From the NCBI GenBank assembly GCA_011009095.1, contig VTPC01005804.1, positions 1 to 64,000 on the forward strand: DNA of 64,000 nucleotides, in the 5' to 3' direction. This document shows positions 36,753 through 48,451 of the stretch, one piece after another. This DNA is from Ignelater luminosus (Eukaryota > Arthropoda > Insecta > Coleoptera > Elateridae). A model generated the notes under the pieces. That model made no database searches. It was given only the letters and a program-made list of their open reading frames with translations, and was not told the origin of the DNA. The first letter of the stretch is position 1; each line of letters starts with the position of its first letter. The position numbers and the translations under genes are program-made.

Positions 36753-36760
36753 TATATATA
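36753..36760 (-). promoter_or_regulatory. TATA box and core promoter of gene 1
   Basis: TATATATA on the minus strand, about 77 nt upstream of the ATG. Upstream of it is GAAGGTCGT (about 36771-36779), and downstream a TATCTTTCAC motif where transcription probably starts. The 5' leader contains CACAAGATCTCCA, also present in the array genes. Confidence 0.75.
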
Positions 36761-36844
36761 CTTTGTAGACGACCTTCATAGTTCATAAATAATTGTATAT
36801 TTCTAATAATGCAACGACAAATGCATTTGCTACCTGGTCATATC

Positions 36845-36900
36845 CGACCCCACCTACTCTAAGGTACTCTATTTTTTTACTCTTACTTGAAATTGAAGGT
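36845..36900 (-). promoter_or_regulatory. Upstream block shared with the array genes
   Basis: Contains (plus-strand reading) CGACCCCACCTACTC, then TTACTCTTACTTGAAATTGAA. The same two words in the same order lie upstream of all four array genes. Here the block is ~85 bp from the TATA box, against ~360-380 bp in the array units. A conserved enhancer is inferred. Confidence 0.55.
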
Positions 36901-37272
36901 AACAAAAAAATAGAAATGATTGCGGTATTCAAAGAATAATTTATTGGCGGTTTATCGTTTTTTATCCGCGAAATGTCAAAATAAAATTACATTGAGATTT
37001 ATTTTCTACATTTTAAAGTTGCTTTAGCGTTTGTTTAAATACCCTTTTGTATTAATGGCGAATTGAGTGCTATGTTCTATCCTTATTACAATTTAGCTCC
37101 TAAACTGTTGTATAAAATAATTTACCCTTACTGATTCTTTCTAATAGAAATTAGAATTTTTATTTATTTTCTTTTTGAGAAAACATAATTGTTATCCACA
37201 GTTTTATTAATTCTTAATCCACTTGTTTTTCTTGCTGCATTAATTTTATTATATTTGGGCCTTTAACTATTA
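36901..37272. other. Spacer between gene 1 and mariner
   Basis: AT-rich; no coding frame or repeat recognised. Confidence 0.5.
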
Positions 37273-38565
37273 TACGAGGGCGGTTCAATAAGTACCCGTG
37301 TTAGAAATGAAGACACAATATTTTTCAAAAATTTTTTTTATTTTTCAACATAGTCTCCTTTTAGAAATATACACTTCTCCCAACGTTCCTGCCATTTTTC
37401 CAACCCTTCCAAAAAATAGGATTTGTTGAACTCTCCAAAATACGCCTCTATCTCGGCGATGACTTCCTCGTTTGAGCTAAATTTTTTTCCCGCGAGCCAT
37501 TTCTTCATGTTAGGAAACAAGAAAAAGTCGCAGGGAGCCAGATCGGGTGAATACGGGGGGTGCGGCAGCAATTCATAACGCAATTCATGCAGTTTGGCGG
37601 CGACAACTCCGGATGAATGTGCTGGTGCGTTATCGTGGTGAAACAGCACCTTCTTTTTCGCCAAATGCGGCCGTGTCTCCTTCAATTTTTTGTCGAAGCT
37701 GTCTAATAACTCACTGTAGTATTGTCCAGAGATCGTTCTTCCTTTTTCTAAAAAATCCATAAGGATGACTCCGTTCGCATCCCAAAAAATCGTCGCCATG
37801 ACCTTTCCGGCCGATGGAACCATCTTCGCCTTCTTTGGAGCAGATTCACCGGGAGAAATCCATTGTTTTGATTGTTGCTTAGTTTCTGGTGTGTAATGAT
37901 GAATCCAGGTTTCATCAACGGTGACAACTCGACGCAAGAACTCCTTCGGATTTCGCTTAAATTGCTCCAAACACTGCTTCGAAGTTAACAGCCGCATCCG
38001 CTTGTTGTCCACCGTTAGCAATCGCGGCACCCATCGCGCCGACAATTTTTTCATCGCCAACTTATCATGTAAAATATTAATTGCCGTTCCGGTCGACACA
38101 CCTACGGCCTCTGCTACTTCACGCACTTTCGTTCGTCGACCAGCGAGAATCATGTGGACTTTTTGAATGATTTCCTCGGTAACCACGTCTGCCGGGCGTC
38201 CTGGTCGCTCCTCATCAAAAACGGATGCTCGCCCACATTTAAATTCGTTGAACCAATATCTAACTGTGATCATAGATGGCGAAGTGTCCCTATAAACAGC
38301 ATGCAACTTTGCTTTTATCTCCTCGCATTTTTTCCCAGCCAAAAACAGAAAGCGAATTAGTGAACGATACTGCTCTTTTTCCATCTCAGCTAAAATCACG
38401 AAACACGTCTTACTCAAATGGCTGTCAAATCCAAACTTACCTATCAATCAGTCTGCAATTTGTTATACCGTCGTTTGATAGATGGCAGCACACGATGATA
38501 ACACCAACTTCCCTCAGGAACGCCTTCTGTCGTCAAACACGGGTACTTACTGAACCGCCCTCGTA
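37273..38565 (-). mobile_element. Complete mariner transposon
   Basis: About 1.29 kb, flanked by TA at 37273-37274 and 38564-38565. The 28-bp terminal inverted repeats (37275-37302 and 38536-38563) begin CGAGGGCGGTTCA, followed by TAAGTACCCGTGTT, and differ at a single position. They enclose one intact transposase gene. Near-identical ends plus an open frame point to a recent insertion. Confidence 0.96.
37338..38384 (-). CDS. Mariner transposase, DD34D, intact
   Basis: A 348-residue protein, the usual mariner length, from an ATG at 38384 (MEKEQYRSLIRFLFLAGKK). A longer open frame begins upstream at 38447, but its extra residues do not match the family, so the internal ATG is preferred. Residues 1-110 form the paired helix-turn-helix DNA-binding part, with the GRP-type hinge in EERPGRP (about 58-64). 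WVPRLLT (118-124) stands for the WVPHEL motif. Catalytic residues are Asp157 (TVDETW), Asp251 (HHDNAP) and Asp286 (YSPDLAPCDFF), with 34 residues between the last two. No stop or frameshift is present. The gene sits centrally between intact inverted repeats, so the element may be active or very recently so. Confidence 0.96.
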   Translation of the reverse strand: MEKEQYRSLIRFLFLAGKKCEEIKAKLHAVYRDTSPSMITVRYWFNEFKCGRASVFDEERPGRPADVVTEEIIQKVHMILAGRRTKVREVAEAVGVSTGTAINILHDKLAMKKLSARWVPRLLTVDNKRMRLLTSKQCLEQFKRNPKEFLRRVVTVDETWIHHYTPETKQQSKQWISPGESAPKKAKMVPSAGKVMATIFWDANGVILMDFLEKGRTISGQYYSELLDSFDKKLKETRPHLAKKKVLFHHDNAPAHSSGVVAAKLHELRYELLPHPPYSPDLAPCDFFLFPNMKKWLAGKKFSSNEEVIAEIEAYFGEFNKSYFLEGLEKWQERWEKCIFLKGDYVEK

Positions 38566-38941
38566 CATTTAAAGTCTATATCATCTTGATTAGTATAGAA
38601 TTCACATTAATGTACTGTTGTGCATTGCACATAATAAAACAATAAAGCCGTTGTTAAATTGTAAAAAGGATAACTAACAAATAACTGCTTCTTAGTCTAA
38701 ATAATTTATTTAAGAGTAATCATAATCATCTTCCGCGTTCGGCTTAAAACATGTGGATCAGGGAGAGTTATTGTCTTTTGTTGCTTTGCTTCTTTGAAAC
38801 TCATAAAGTTCATTTTAACTGTAGTCATTGCATGTAGGAAATCAATTACATTCTCAAAAACTGGGAATAGTAAATATATGGTACAAAATCGCGCCTACAA
38901 TGACCACAATTAAACTCTTGACAAGACAATCTTTTGCAGTT
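38566..38941. other. Spacer, nothing recognised
   Basis: AT-rich flank between the mariner and the foldback element. Confidence 0.5.
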
Positions 38942-39510
38942 TAGTTCAGTCAATAAGCTGGGAGAATAAAAAAAAACACTCAGCACGAATTTGAAAACTC
39001 TTTTTGGAATGAGTTCTAATGACCCCAAGGTCATTCATGACTACTGAGACGTTCCCCCGCCCCCCTTCTACGCCAAATCGCGAAATCAACCCTTTCTGGA
39101 GATTTTTTTTATTTGTGAAAATTCAAAGTTTCCACAAATAAAAAAAATTTTTCGAGAAATTAGGCCAAATTTGTCGAGAAATTAGGCCAAATTTTTCGTT
39201 TTTCCACGGCCCGGTTCACTTCTCCGGAAGACTAATGCCCGATTCGTGATCAGCAACCCTAGAAAACCTCCTAGAAGCCATTTTTAAGCTAAAATTCACA
39301 CATTTTTACAAATAAAAGTAATCTCTAGAAAGGGGGTGGTTAAAAGGGTTGATTTCGCTGTTTGGAGCAGAAAGGGGGGCGGGGGAAGGTTTTAATAGTC
39401 ATGAAGGATCCTGGGGTCATGTAGAACTCATTGCAAAAAAGTGTTTTCAAATTCGAGCTGAGTGTTTTTTTTATTCAGCCTTTTTTCCCAGCTTATTGAC
39501 TAGACTAGTT
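38942..39510. mobile_element. Foldback (long inverted repeat) element, ~570 bp
   Basis: The arms at about 38942-39120 and 39310-39510 are inverted copies. Both carry AGTCAATAAGCTGGGA at the outside, then AACACTCAGC, GAATTTGAAAAC, AATGAGTTCTA, CCCCCGCCCCCCTT and GCGAAATCAACCCTTT further in. The centre contains a ~22-bp tandem repeat with AGAAATTAGGCCAAATTT at 39151-39195. No coding capacity. Exact ends and target duplication are uncertain. Confidence 0.75.
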
Positions 39511-42099
39511 GTACGAAAGTGACTTCTTGTTATTACAGAAAAATAGTAAAAATCGGGACAGATAGAATAAGACCATACAGTATTCGATATGTCAATAAGT
39601 TGACTAGTAGTTTCCAGCTAAATGTAAACTGATTAACAACTGAGAAAAACATTTATCAGTGTTCTATCACTTAGCAAAATCCAAAGTGACGCTTGTGAAA
39701 CATGTTCTAACACAGACAAAAATTTTCCTTTCAATGTTGCCGTTCAGTTGGACAACACACAAGAAACGTCCTCTCGGGAACTGCATAAATCGCCACTTTA
39801 CTTGAGAAAAAGCGGCATTTGCGAGCTAAAAACACATCTAACAATACTACCCTGTTAATCCTTATACTACAATTTCATAAATGGCTATCCATTTTTCAGT
39901 CAGATCATGTTTCTCCAATAAAAACTAATCTTATGTGCAGTATACGAGTAGATTAGAAAGTGTTTCAGTCTTCAAATTATTAACTCAGTGTCAGTCGGGA
40001 AACTAAACTTTTGACTTAAATCAGATTGTTTGGGGTGTACCGCTGAATTTTTGGGTATCACAGAGTTTGGAGGTACAAGGGAGTTCATTTGCGCCCTCTT
40101 GAATAAAAGATCTAATTGACAATAAACAAAATCGGGTTTCCTATGATATCCAAAATCAACTATAGTTATGTTTGTCTTGATAATAATGCGTCTAGCATGA
40201 AACTAGAAAAACTTGAAGTTTTAGACTTTAACATAGTAGATACTCCTTTGGTACCTGATTTGTTTCCAGTTCTTCTAGCGGCTGGCCCAGGTCAGCGGTA
40301 AGTCTAATCAGATCAAGCTTATTAATGAACAGTAGACAAGATTAAAGAAATTTAACCAATGCAAGTTGTGTGACCAAGCATTGTTTAGATATTTCCATTT
40401 TTGGTGCTTCATCCACTAATAAGATCGTGATATTTGCTTTCGACAGTAAGAATATAAAAGTAAAATCTGAGTTGGTTATTTGCTTTTAAACGGTAATTCT
40501 TAATAGTAAAATATGTCAAACAAACTTAATAAAGAGAAAATCTATTTAATAAACAGCTGCTTGTAGTATAGGTGGTTATTACAATAAACAATAGTTACAA
40601 TTAAACACTAAGTAGTCCAAAATAACCATGCTGCCCTTAATGCCTATTACAATATTGATCGATAATTTAGTATCTTCGAACAGTCAGTAAAAGTCTTCGT
40701 AATACAATTATGCGCACAGATATAAAGAGATAAATAGACCATTCACTTTTCAATTTTTAATTTTGCATTTATTTTTTAAATGTGGTATGCACAGTGCATG
40801 ACTTTACTTCTGCTTAATATCAACTTCATTTGGTTGAGAGATTGTACGCTTTGCGATCAATTACATTTGCATTAAAAGTTGATAAACAGTAAGTTTCTTC
40901 ATATTCTTTCGAGTCCTGGGGGGAGTGGTTCCTCAGGATTATGCTAGTAATAAAGATCATAGCTTATTATGATTATTTGGTTCCTGGGGCAAAAATCTAG
41001 CACATAAGGCAGGGTTTCATACTGTTTGCTGCCTAGTTTACAGCCTGGTTTACAGCAAGTTCTATTAGAGTTCTTGCCAAGTATAGCACACAAAGCTGTA
41101 CTTTTGAAGTCTATCTTATGATAAAGATCCAGATCCCGATGAAGACATTTTCGATTTGACTACCTTTAGTTTGTACTGATTACTTTTCTTTCCTTTACTA
41201 TACACTTTTGACCAACTCCCAGACTATTGAGCTTCAACTAATCTTAATCTTTTTTGGCTTCTATGACTTTCAATCTGCCTCTTCCAAGCACGTGATCTAT
41301 AATTTTTTACATACACTCAAACTGCAAGACAAAGCGCCATTAGATGCGAGTCAGGCCAATGCCTAGCCCCTTTCAAATCTTGGTTTTGTGAAACTTACAC
41401 TGTATTTTCGAAATGTCTTAAATTCTTTTGGTTTATATGGACAACTCTTCGGGAAGGTTAAACTCATTAGATCATTAGAGCACGTTTTTTTTTTTGGTTT
41501 ATCACTGATTTTTTTGATTGATTGTAACTTGCAGGCATTTTTTATTAGAAGTTATACTTGCCACGCCGCCGAACAAATAGAGTAACCACTTGCAATTCTC
41601 TTGCTATTCCCAAAACACGAAAGATTTCCTCAAGTTGGCAAGTTGTCTACAACGTCCTGATCACATCACTTGTCTTGTAGGCAATTTGAGGAAATATTTT
41701 TTATTTTTGGACTATTAGGAGAACTGCACGTCAAGTATCGTTTTTTCTTATTGAATAGCTTAAATGTTTTTCTTTTAATACTAAACTAAACTGTTTGTCT
41801 ATTTTGCCTTTTGATTTTGTAAATAGTGATAGATGATGATAGAATTTTGCAAATCGAAAGGAGCGTAAGGCAATATCATTTGATTAGTTCCCTTTACAGC
41901 TTAATTCAGAATTCCAGTTTGAGCCTTATTCTCAAGATTATATGTTCTTGAGCGTATATGGTGTTGTTTACATTAGCCCGTTTTTCATGCCGGTATGGTT
42001 TCTCGAAGTCATAAAAATTTAGACCTGCGCAAAGTACACTAAGTGTAAATTGACCCGTATAAGTGCTTTACAAGAGCACTATTTGCCTAAACCTTTGAG
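39511..42099. other. Intergenic DNA with one hairpin
   Basis: No domain recognised. A plus-strand open frame at 40116-40301 ends close to a GGTAAGT donor-like site, but there is nothing to pair it with. An imperfect hairpin with ATTTCCTCAA / TTGAGGAAAT arms lies at about 41623-41697. Confidence 0.45.
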
Positions 42100-43060
42100 A
42101 ATTACGCGACAATTACCTTTTTTTTCGAGTAGTCGGGGAAAATCTGCTCGTCATCTACAGCTTGAACTGTAGGGTAGTGTGGGGTTGGCGAACCCACTAA
42201 AAACCCTTCTCCACTTTGCCAATGTTCGCATAAGATCTGGAACTGCGCGAGTATTTCTTCAGATTTTGCCGGCTGTTTGTTCGACGTTACTTGGCTATTT
42301 GTTCTATTTTTGTTTTTTTTCACACGCTGTTTTTGGTTTTCCTTGGTTTTTATCTTTCCATTTTTGTCTATTTTACCTTATTGTCCTCTAATCTTCTTCT
42401 TTACGTCTCAAGATACCTGATATGTACTTCTTCACTAATTCTCATTTTTCTTTGTTTTGTAACATGATGTCAACTGTATTATCTGGTGTTATGTTTCTTC
42501 TGAGACTTCTCATCAGCTGTTGTTTGCTATCGTTCCAGTTTTTGCACTCAAACACTATCTGATATGTGTTCGCAGTAATCACATGTCTCATTTTACAGTA
42601 TTTTAAATCGTTTTAGTAAGTAGTTTTTGAAACATTCCAATAAGAATTGTATTATGTAATAATTTACCTGGACGTGTCTCCTGTATACCCATTTCGCGAT
42701 ATTTTTATTAGTTTTTTTGTCGAGCCCGTTTATCCGGTTTCGATTTGCCAGTTTTGTTGCCATTCTTGGATTATTTCCTTTTTTATGTCCTTTCTCCGAC
42801 TTTGTTTTTCCTTCACTTTGTATACGCTGTTTAACTAGTAATGTTATAGGGATGATTCCTACACTGCTTCAAACGGTGCTGTTCGGTCAGCACTGCACAC
42901 CCTTAATGCCACTCTTTGAATCTTTTCTATTTTCTTTATTTTGGTTTTGTTTAAGTGATTTACCCACGCTGGGGCCTCAAAGAGGATAATTGAATGTGTC
43001 ACGCTAGCAAAGATTTTTCTTTTTCCGGCTCTAGAGCCTCTTGTGTTCTGCATTAATATA
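42100..43060 (-). pseudogene. R1-like non-LTR retrotransposon relic, C-terminal part
   Basis: The minus strand at 43053-42859 reads MQNTRGSRAGKRKIFASVTH, then SIILFEAPAWVNHL and EKIQRVALRVCSADRTAPFE. This matches the thumb region after the RT domain of R1/LOA-type elements (LxxSVxxSxxLYGAPVW ... QRxxxLRVxxAYRTVS). Further left, in changing frames, come WVYRRHVQVNYYIIQFLLEC (about 42700), a CDYCEH zinc-knuckle-like motif and SEEILAQFQILCEHWQSGEG. Several stops and frameshifts are present. Only the 3' third of the element remains. Confidence 0.75.
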
Positions 43061-46000
43061 CTTAGTCTTTTTTGTAACCTCTGTTATATGGTCACTACTG
43101 ACATATGGCCGATTGTGACCACGCAAAGTATAATGGTCGATTTTGATGCCCGCAGCACGTGTTTAATTTTCATGTGGTCACTTCCTTTTATCGTACTCAT
43201 AAGCATAGTTACATTACATGACAAGGTTTTTTTTTCTGAATTTTCCCCAGTGGTGTAATTTAAGTGTACCTTTTTTTTTGGTACGCCATATTTAACTAGC
43301 AATTATAAACAAACCCTAAAAAACTTTAGAGGTGTGAAAAAACTATTCTAAACTTATTTACTAATTTATTAACATTTATAGGTAAAGAAAGATCAAATGC
43401 TCAAAATATAGAATTACCACTAGCATAGGCCCCGATCCAATTCATTCCTTTCTTGCTAATTATTGCAATCACTGGTATTTGGCAATTTCTATTATATTGT
43501 CTCGGCACCTCATTTTAATTCGGCCATACTTTGTTTTGAATTTCTTGATTTTGTTGCATCTATATCAGGCAGATCATATTCTTTTACGGTGTTTCTATTT
43601 AACACCCAATATATTATTTTCATTGGCTTTCTTTGCTTTTGTTACCTTGTGTGTTTTCTGCATTGTAAAGTATTATATTGAAGCGCTGTTTATTGATTCG
43701 GGGATACCTTATTGTACAGATATTGCTCTTAAGTCTATTAAGAATATTAGATTTGATGATAAGGACGAATTTCCCAAAAAACTGTTATATAGAACTGTGT
43801 ATGTATACAATAATTAGAGCGCAGTTTGTTATTGCTGAAGATGCCAAAAGTTATGTATTTTGTAGATTGACAATAAGGCAACTGCCCCGGGGTGCACAGA
43901 TATGGAGGGCAAAAATTTGCAAAAAGCCTGCAATTCTAGTAAGATAAAGGCAAATAAATAGTTAAAGTAAGTTAACTTGGAGGGCGCCGATACGGTTCAT
44001 TTAACATTTAGCCCATCCCATCATTACAAGAGGATGGGCTCAAAGCAAAACTTGCTGTAACAAAAAATAAATTATACTTTTTCAAGTTGCAGCATGATTG
44101 ACTACAAGACATGCGGTGTGTGTAAATGGGGTGTTGTAGTCTTTTTGCCTGGCCAATAGAAAAGCTACTTTCTAGAATAGCGATGATGCCACGCGTCTTG
44201 TTTTAACTCTGTTTGGTAAAGCAAGTATAATTTATGCTTCTCAAACTTTTTCTTCTGGCATTTATTTTCGCAAGAATTACACGAAATTTCGGAATGCGAA
44301 ATAAAATTTATTATGGGGCTTTATTTTGTTACATTTTTGTGGTTTTCTTAGCTGTTGTTAGTCCAACACGATTGCTTACTGCATCGAATGGTTGATCACG
44401 AGTTTAACTTTGAAAAAGGAAGTCAAAACACGCTTTTACTGCAGTTTTAGTCGAGCTAGCTAAAATAACGAAAGGATGATGAATAACGAAAGGTCAGAAA
44501 TGCATATCTAATTATTCAGAGCTAGTCTATTTAATTATTGAAAGTGTATTGGTCATTATCCCTTTCGCTTCCTTTTAAAGGGCTCAAAAACCAAAAGAAA
44601 AAAAACATTCTTAGCTGTTAGCAGAAATTGTTGTTACGTTTTTTGGCGAGATTTTGCAACACAACTATCAAACCAAGAGATCGAATCAAGATTTAAAAAA
44701 AACAGATTTTGTGCTTTGGTCTTATTAAAGTTTAAATTTACCATACAAGATATTGATTTGCTTTTGGGTATTTAATATGTAAATATTTTAAATAGATTTG
44801 TTGTAGTGCATTTTATTCGAGGGGACAAATTATTTTAGTCCACATGTATTCAGGGTCTATAAAAATGTTCTTCGTGAAGTGGAAAGAATGCTTCTAAAGT
44901 CCTAAAATATTGAAAAATACTACTCCAGTCAAAGGAATTCACAATTTTAAACATCTTTGTCTTTTAGAAATAAAGCGGAAGAAAAAACTTTCTGGAATAT
45001 TACCTTCATGTTAATAAATACTTGGAGTGTCGTCGTTGCAATTTAGAGAATAGCCACAGACGCTTGAACAAAATTCATCTTCGGTTTTTTTAGTTTCGGT
45101 TCAGCAATTCGAACAAATTCTAAAGATTTGTCTGTAGGTTTTCCTACTGCTTAAAGAAGTCTTTTTTATTATTTATTGCTAAGACAACGTTTACCCAAGT
45201 AATGTGGTTTCAGGCAAATCCATCTTTCTAGATCCCGTATCAGTCTCTACTTGTTCATCGAGCTGTTCAAACACTTAGACATTTTTGAATTTCCCGAACA
45301 TTCCAATTTGATCTTGTTGAATATGTCGTGTTATTCGAAGTTTCTTCTACAACATTTATTTTCACTTTAAATCGTCCGGATCAGAAGATTTTTAATGTTG
45401 ATTTGTAAATGATAAGGGGTGCAAATACCTGAAGTTATTCAGAGCGTGTTAAATCTTTTAGCCAGCCTTGCAGATCGAATGCTTGCTTTGCTCTAAGAAC
45501 TCAGATCCAACACTAGTCATGTCAGATATTCTATTTTATAAAATTGAGTTTCTGCTGTAATTGCCAAAGGCGTAACAACTTATTGTAACACCGGAACCCA
45601 CATAAATATACTCAATTTAAATATTTTAGTTTCTCAAGAATCTGCAATCTTTTACGAACGAGCAATCGATAGTTTCAGATTATTGTGGCGGACACTTAAA
45701 ATCAAAAAATAGAAAAATTTCTAACAATACTATAAACACGAACAAGAGGACCTAAATATGCCATACAGGAATTAAGAGAAAAAAACCAATTTCAGAAGCA
45801 GTATCAGCTTTTAGAATAGTAACTGAGGTGCTATGCTGTTTATTTAGGAGTGGTTTGTTGGTATTAAACAATTCAGTTGCTTCTGAAAGCAGGGTATTTT
45901 TAAATATCGATTCTATCCAAACAAGGTTGTTGGTGTATATTTTTATCACCACGATTCTGTCATCTACTAACAAACAAGACCGATTTGTAGTTAGTGGCAT

Positions 46001-46599
46001 GTAGTATTGCACAATTTTTTTAAATTTTTATTTTCACGTAGCTGTTTTTAAATAGGTGGTGTCAAAAAAACAATAATTTTTGTGATTTTGAGTTGTTTCG
46101 AGTTTTAGCAGCGCTTCTTACCAGACAGATTTCTTTAGAGTTCTTCTGACGAATTTTTTCTATTTGAACAGATTTTGACTTTTAAAGTTTCCACAAGCAT
46201 CAATTAAAGATTATTTTGCTTGATCATACAGCTCTTGTGTTCGTTTTGACAAAGAAATTATCTCACAATTTCTCTGTTGCGTTATAGTGTAAAACTTTCT
46301 CAAACCGAAAATTAACTTATTACTAAATACTAAACACAGCTTTATTCATTCATAAATCTACTCGCTTTTTACAGAATTTAAATACTCAGTGTCTTTGTTA
46401 TTTTATGATATTAAAGAATTTAAAAATTACTGCAAATATTTCCGGGCGTTTTTCAATCATGACCTTTAGATATTGTGGTTTACACGACCTGAATGAACCA
46501 CACCCTATCATTTATGTAGCTCTTTTTCTTTTGTTGTAACATATTAACTTATACACATAAGTCAAGCGGTGCTCGTAATTGTAGAGCTATATTTTTTTG
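43061..46599. other. Intergenic DNA, nothing firmly recognised
   Basis: A hydrophobic plus-strand frame at 43479-43817 and weak minus-strand fragments near 44800-45500 resemble nothing I can name. A perfect 9-bp hairpin, AGCCCATCC / GGATGGGCT, lies at 44010-44040. Confidence 0.5.
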
Positions 46600-47022
46600 T
46601 AAACATTCTTACCATAGTTGAGCAAAAAATATACTCGTAAGATTTATTGGACATTTTATTTTAATTTATTAGCATGTACTGTATCTACGAATATCAAATA
46701 TTGTGGCAAAAATGTTTACACAGGGAACAGAGAACAGTTTCCATTATTACTAACACCGAAGCTTAGCATTAGGAATCGGTCTTTTTTCTGATTAATTAAC
46801 CATATCATCACTAGAAGCGCAAATATTTTATTTCGATAACATTTCAGGAAGTATGTGTGATTGCTACACTCTCTATAAGAAAGGATTAACAAACTTTTTG
46901 CTTTTAACACAAAAGCTCAACATAACGTCATTCTAGTATTTCTAAACACCACTTTTCTACTACTATGGAACGGAAAACACACAGGATACAGACAACAATA
47001 AATACTTAATACAAAACAATGC

Positions 47023-47028
47023 TTTATT
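47023..47028 (-). terminator. Polyadenylation signal, gene A
   Basis: AATAAAGCATTG on the minus strand, about 225 nt past the stop. The equivalent sites are at 50322-50327 (B), 52209-52214 (C) and 58807-58812 (D). Confidence 0.65.
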
Positions 47029-47251
47029 GGATCATTGAGATATTTACATTGAACAAAATGGTAAATACATAGTGTAAAAGAAATATAATCGTCGTCCTTA
47101 TATAAAACAGTCAGTCAACAAAATCACTAATTTAACCAAATAAATAATTTAAATAACAAATTATTCAATGAAAACGGTGAATTATTTTCATTCAATAAAA
47201 ATGTTATTTGAAACGAAATTGCATTCGCATTATTTATAATGATTTTCTAAA

Positions 47252-47772
47252 TTACCAATGTCCATGACCATGACCAAGACCAAGTCCAATTCCTAAACCG
47301 AGTCCTAGTCCGTGTCCGTGTCCACCTAAATCTTGAGAAGCTAAGAGACCTTCTCCGTGCCACTGTCCATCATCTTCGCCATCCCAAGCATGACCACCAA
47401 CTCCTACAACACCAAGTCCAATACCGCCTAAGCCACCGTCTCCGTGAATAGCATTTGGAATTCCATTAGGGCCAACAGCACCATGTCCGTTTACAACTCC
47501 AGTTGGTCCGGCAGCACCGCCGCTAGAAACAACACCTGAAGCTCCTACAACTGGAAGATGTCCATGTCCTGCCCAGCCACCAGCTCCTGCCCAGCCACCG
47601 TGTCCTGCCCAGCCACCATGTCCTCCCCAACCGCCATGTCCTGCCCAGAGACCGGCTTTAGCGAAAACCACCAAAGTGGCGAAAAGGGCTACAGTCTGTA
47701 AATAAAATGAAACTTATTTTAATAAATTGTTTAAAACAGACAAAGATATTTTAGACTTACAATGGTGTTCAT
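47252..47772 (-). CDS. GHGGW-repeat cuticular-type protein, gene A
   Basis: Exons 47772-47761 (MNTI) and 47695-47252, with a 65-nt GT-AG intron in phase 0; 151 residues. The signal peptide MNTITVALFATLVVFAKA is followed by four GGW-containing repeats (AGHGGW, GGHGGW, AGHGGW, AGAGGW). Then come GHGHLPVVGASGVVSSGGAA and GPTGVVNGHGAVGPNGIPNA, a Gly/Val linker absent from genes B and C, and an acidic Trp-containing stretch (AWDGEDDGQWHGEGLLASQD). The tail is GLGLGLG-rich and ends GHGHGHW. No Rebers-Riddiford motif is seen. Gly/His/Trp-rich secreted proteins of this kind are usually cuticle or protective-coat components; that role is inferred. The frame is intact and splice sites are canonical, so it is likely functional. 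Confidence 0.92.
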
Positions 47773-47833
47773 AGTTGATGTTTACTGGAGATCTTGTTGT
47801 GTTTGAATGTAATGTGAAAGATAGAATTCTCCC

Positions 47834-47840
47834 ATATATA
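47834..47840 (-). promoter_or_regulatory. TATA box and core promoter, gene A
   Basis: TATATAT on the minus strand within AGTATATATGGGAG. It is preceded by ACGAAGGTCGTTCTTTT and followed by ATTCTATCTTTCAC, the probable start region. The leader contains AACAAGATCTCCAGTAAAC. Confidence 0.75.
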
Positions 47841-48200
47841 CTAAAAGAACGACCTTCGTAATGCATAATTGTGTATTGCTTACAATGTAACGATAAATAC
47901 AAGGTCCGTAAATGAATAGTACGTTGTGAATAATAAGCTGTACTATTAGCAGCCACTTTTGTACTTCTAATGGAAATATTTGATTTTCCCATATTAATTT
48001 TTTCTTAATATTAAAGTAACAATAACAGCACAATTTTCCATGTGTGTAAATTCGATATAACTAAATAACAGGACAATAATTTTATGTTTCCTGGTATTTT
48101 AGTTTTTAGTACCCTCGAGCTTTTGAAACGTATAAGATGGCCAATCTTTCACAGGATATGCTATTATGTTTACGGACCTTGCGACAAATACGTCTTACAG

Positions 48201-48255
48201 CGACCCCGCCTAATCACGTCTAGAATTCCTTACTCTTGCTTTAAATTGAAAGTAA
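48201..48255 (-). promoter_or_regulatory. Conserved upstream CGACCCC block, unit A
   Basis: Plus-strand words CGACCCCGCCTAATCACGTC, then TTACTCTTGCTTTAAATTGA. Equivalent blocks lie at 51430-51483 (B), 53297-53349 (C), 60005-60058 (D) and upstream of gene 1. Confidence 0.55.
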
Positions 48256-48370
48256 ATACATAATACGGAATTGCAATTATTTCATTTATTAATTCTTGAA
48301 AGACATATCTATTTTTAAGTGTTAGATATGTCCTACGTTTGGTTTAGTTAGTGCTAAATAATAATTGAAC

Positions 48371-48390
48371 AAGGTAAAGGTCATGAACTG
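48371..48390 (+). promoter_or_regulatory. Nuclear-receptor-like site, unit A
   Basis: AAGGTAAAGGTCATGAACTG contains the half-site AGGTCA abutting TGAACT (an inverted pair with no spacer) and is preceded by AGGTA. It lies ~530 bp upstream of the TATA box. Conserved in all four units. Confidence 0.45.
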
Positions 48391-48451
48391 TTTTCGATGC
48401 AACATTCTAACTTGCATTCTGCTACATTGATATAAGTATTTACAGCTGATT

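Noticed and set aside
38385-38447. 21-residue N-terminal extension of the mariner transposase
   Set aside because: The extra residues do not fit mariner N-termini. The ATG at 38384 gives the expected 348-residue protein.
40116-40301. Possible exon ending near a GGTAAGT donor
   Set aside because: No matching acceptor, second exon or recognisable domain; donor-like words are frequent.
43479-43817. 112-codon hydrophobic plus-strand frame that could suggest a membrane protein
   Set aside because: Hydrophobicity is expected from T-rich DNA; no family resemblance, start context or adjoining exon was found.
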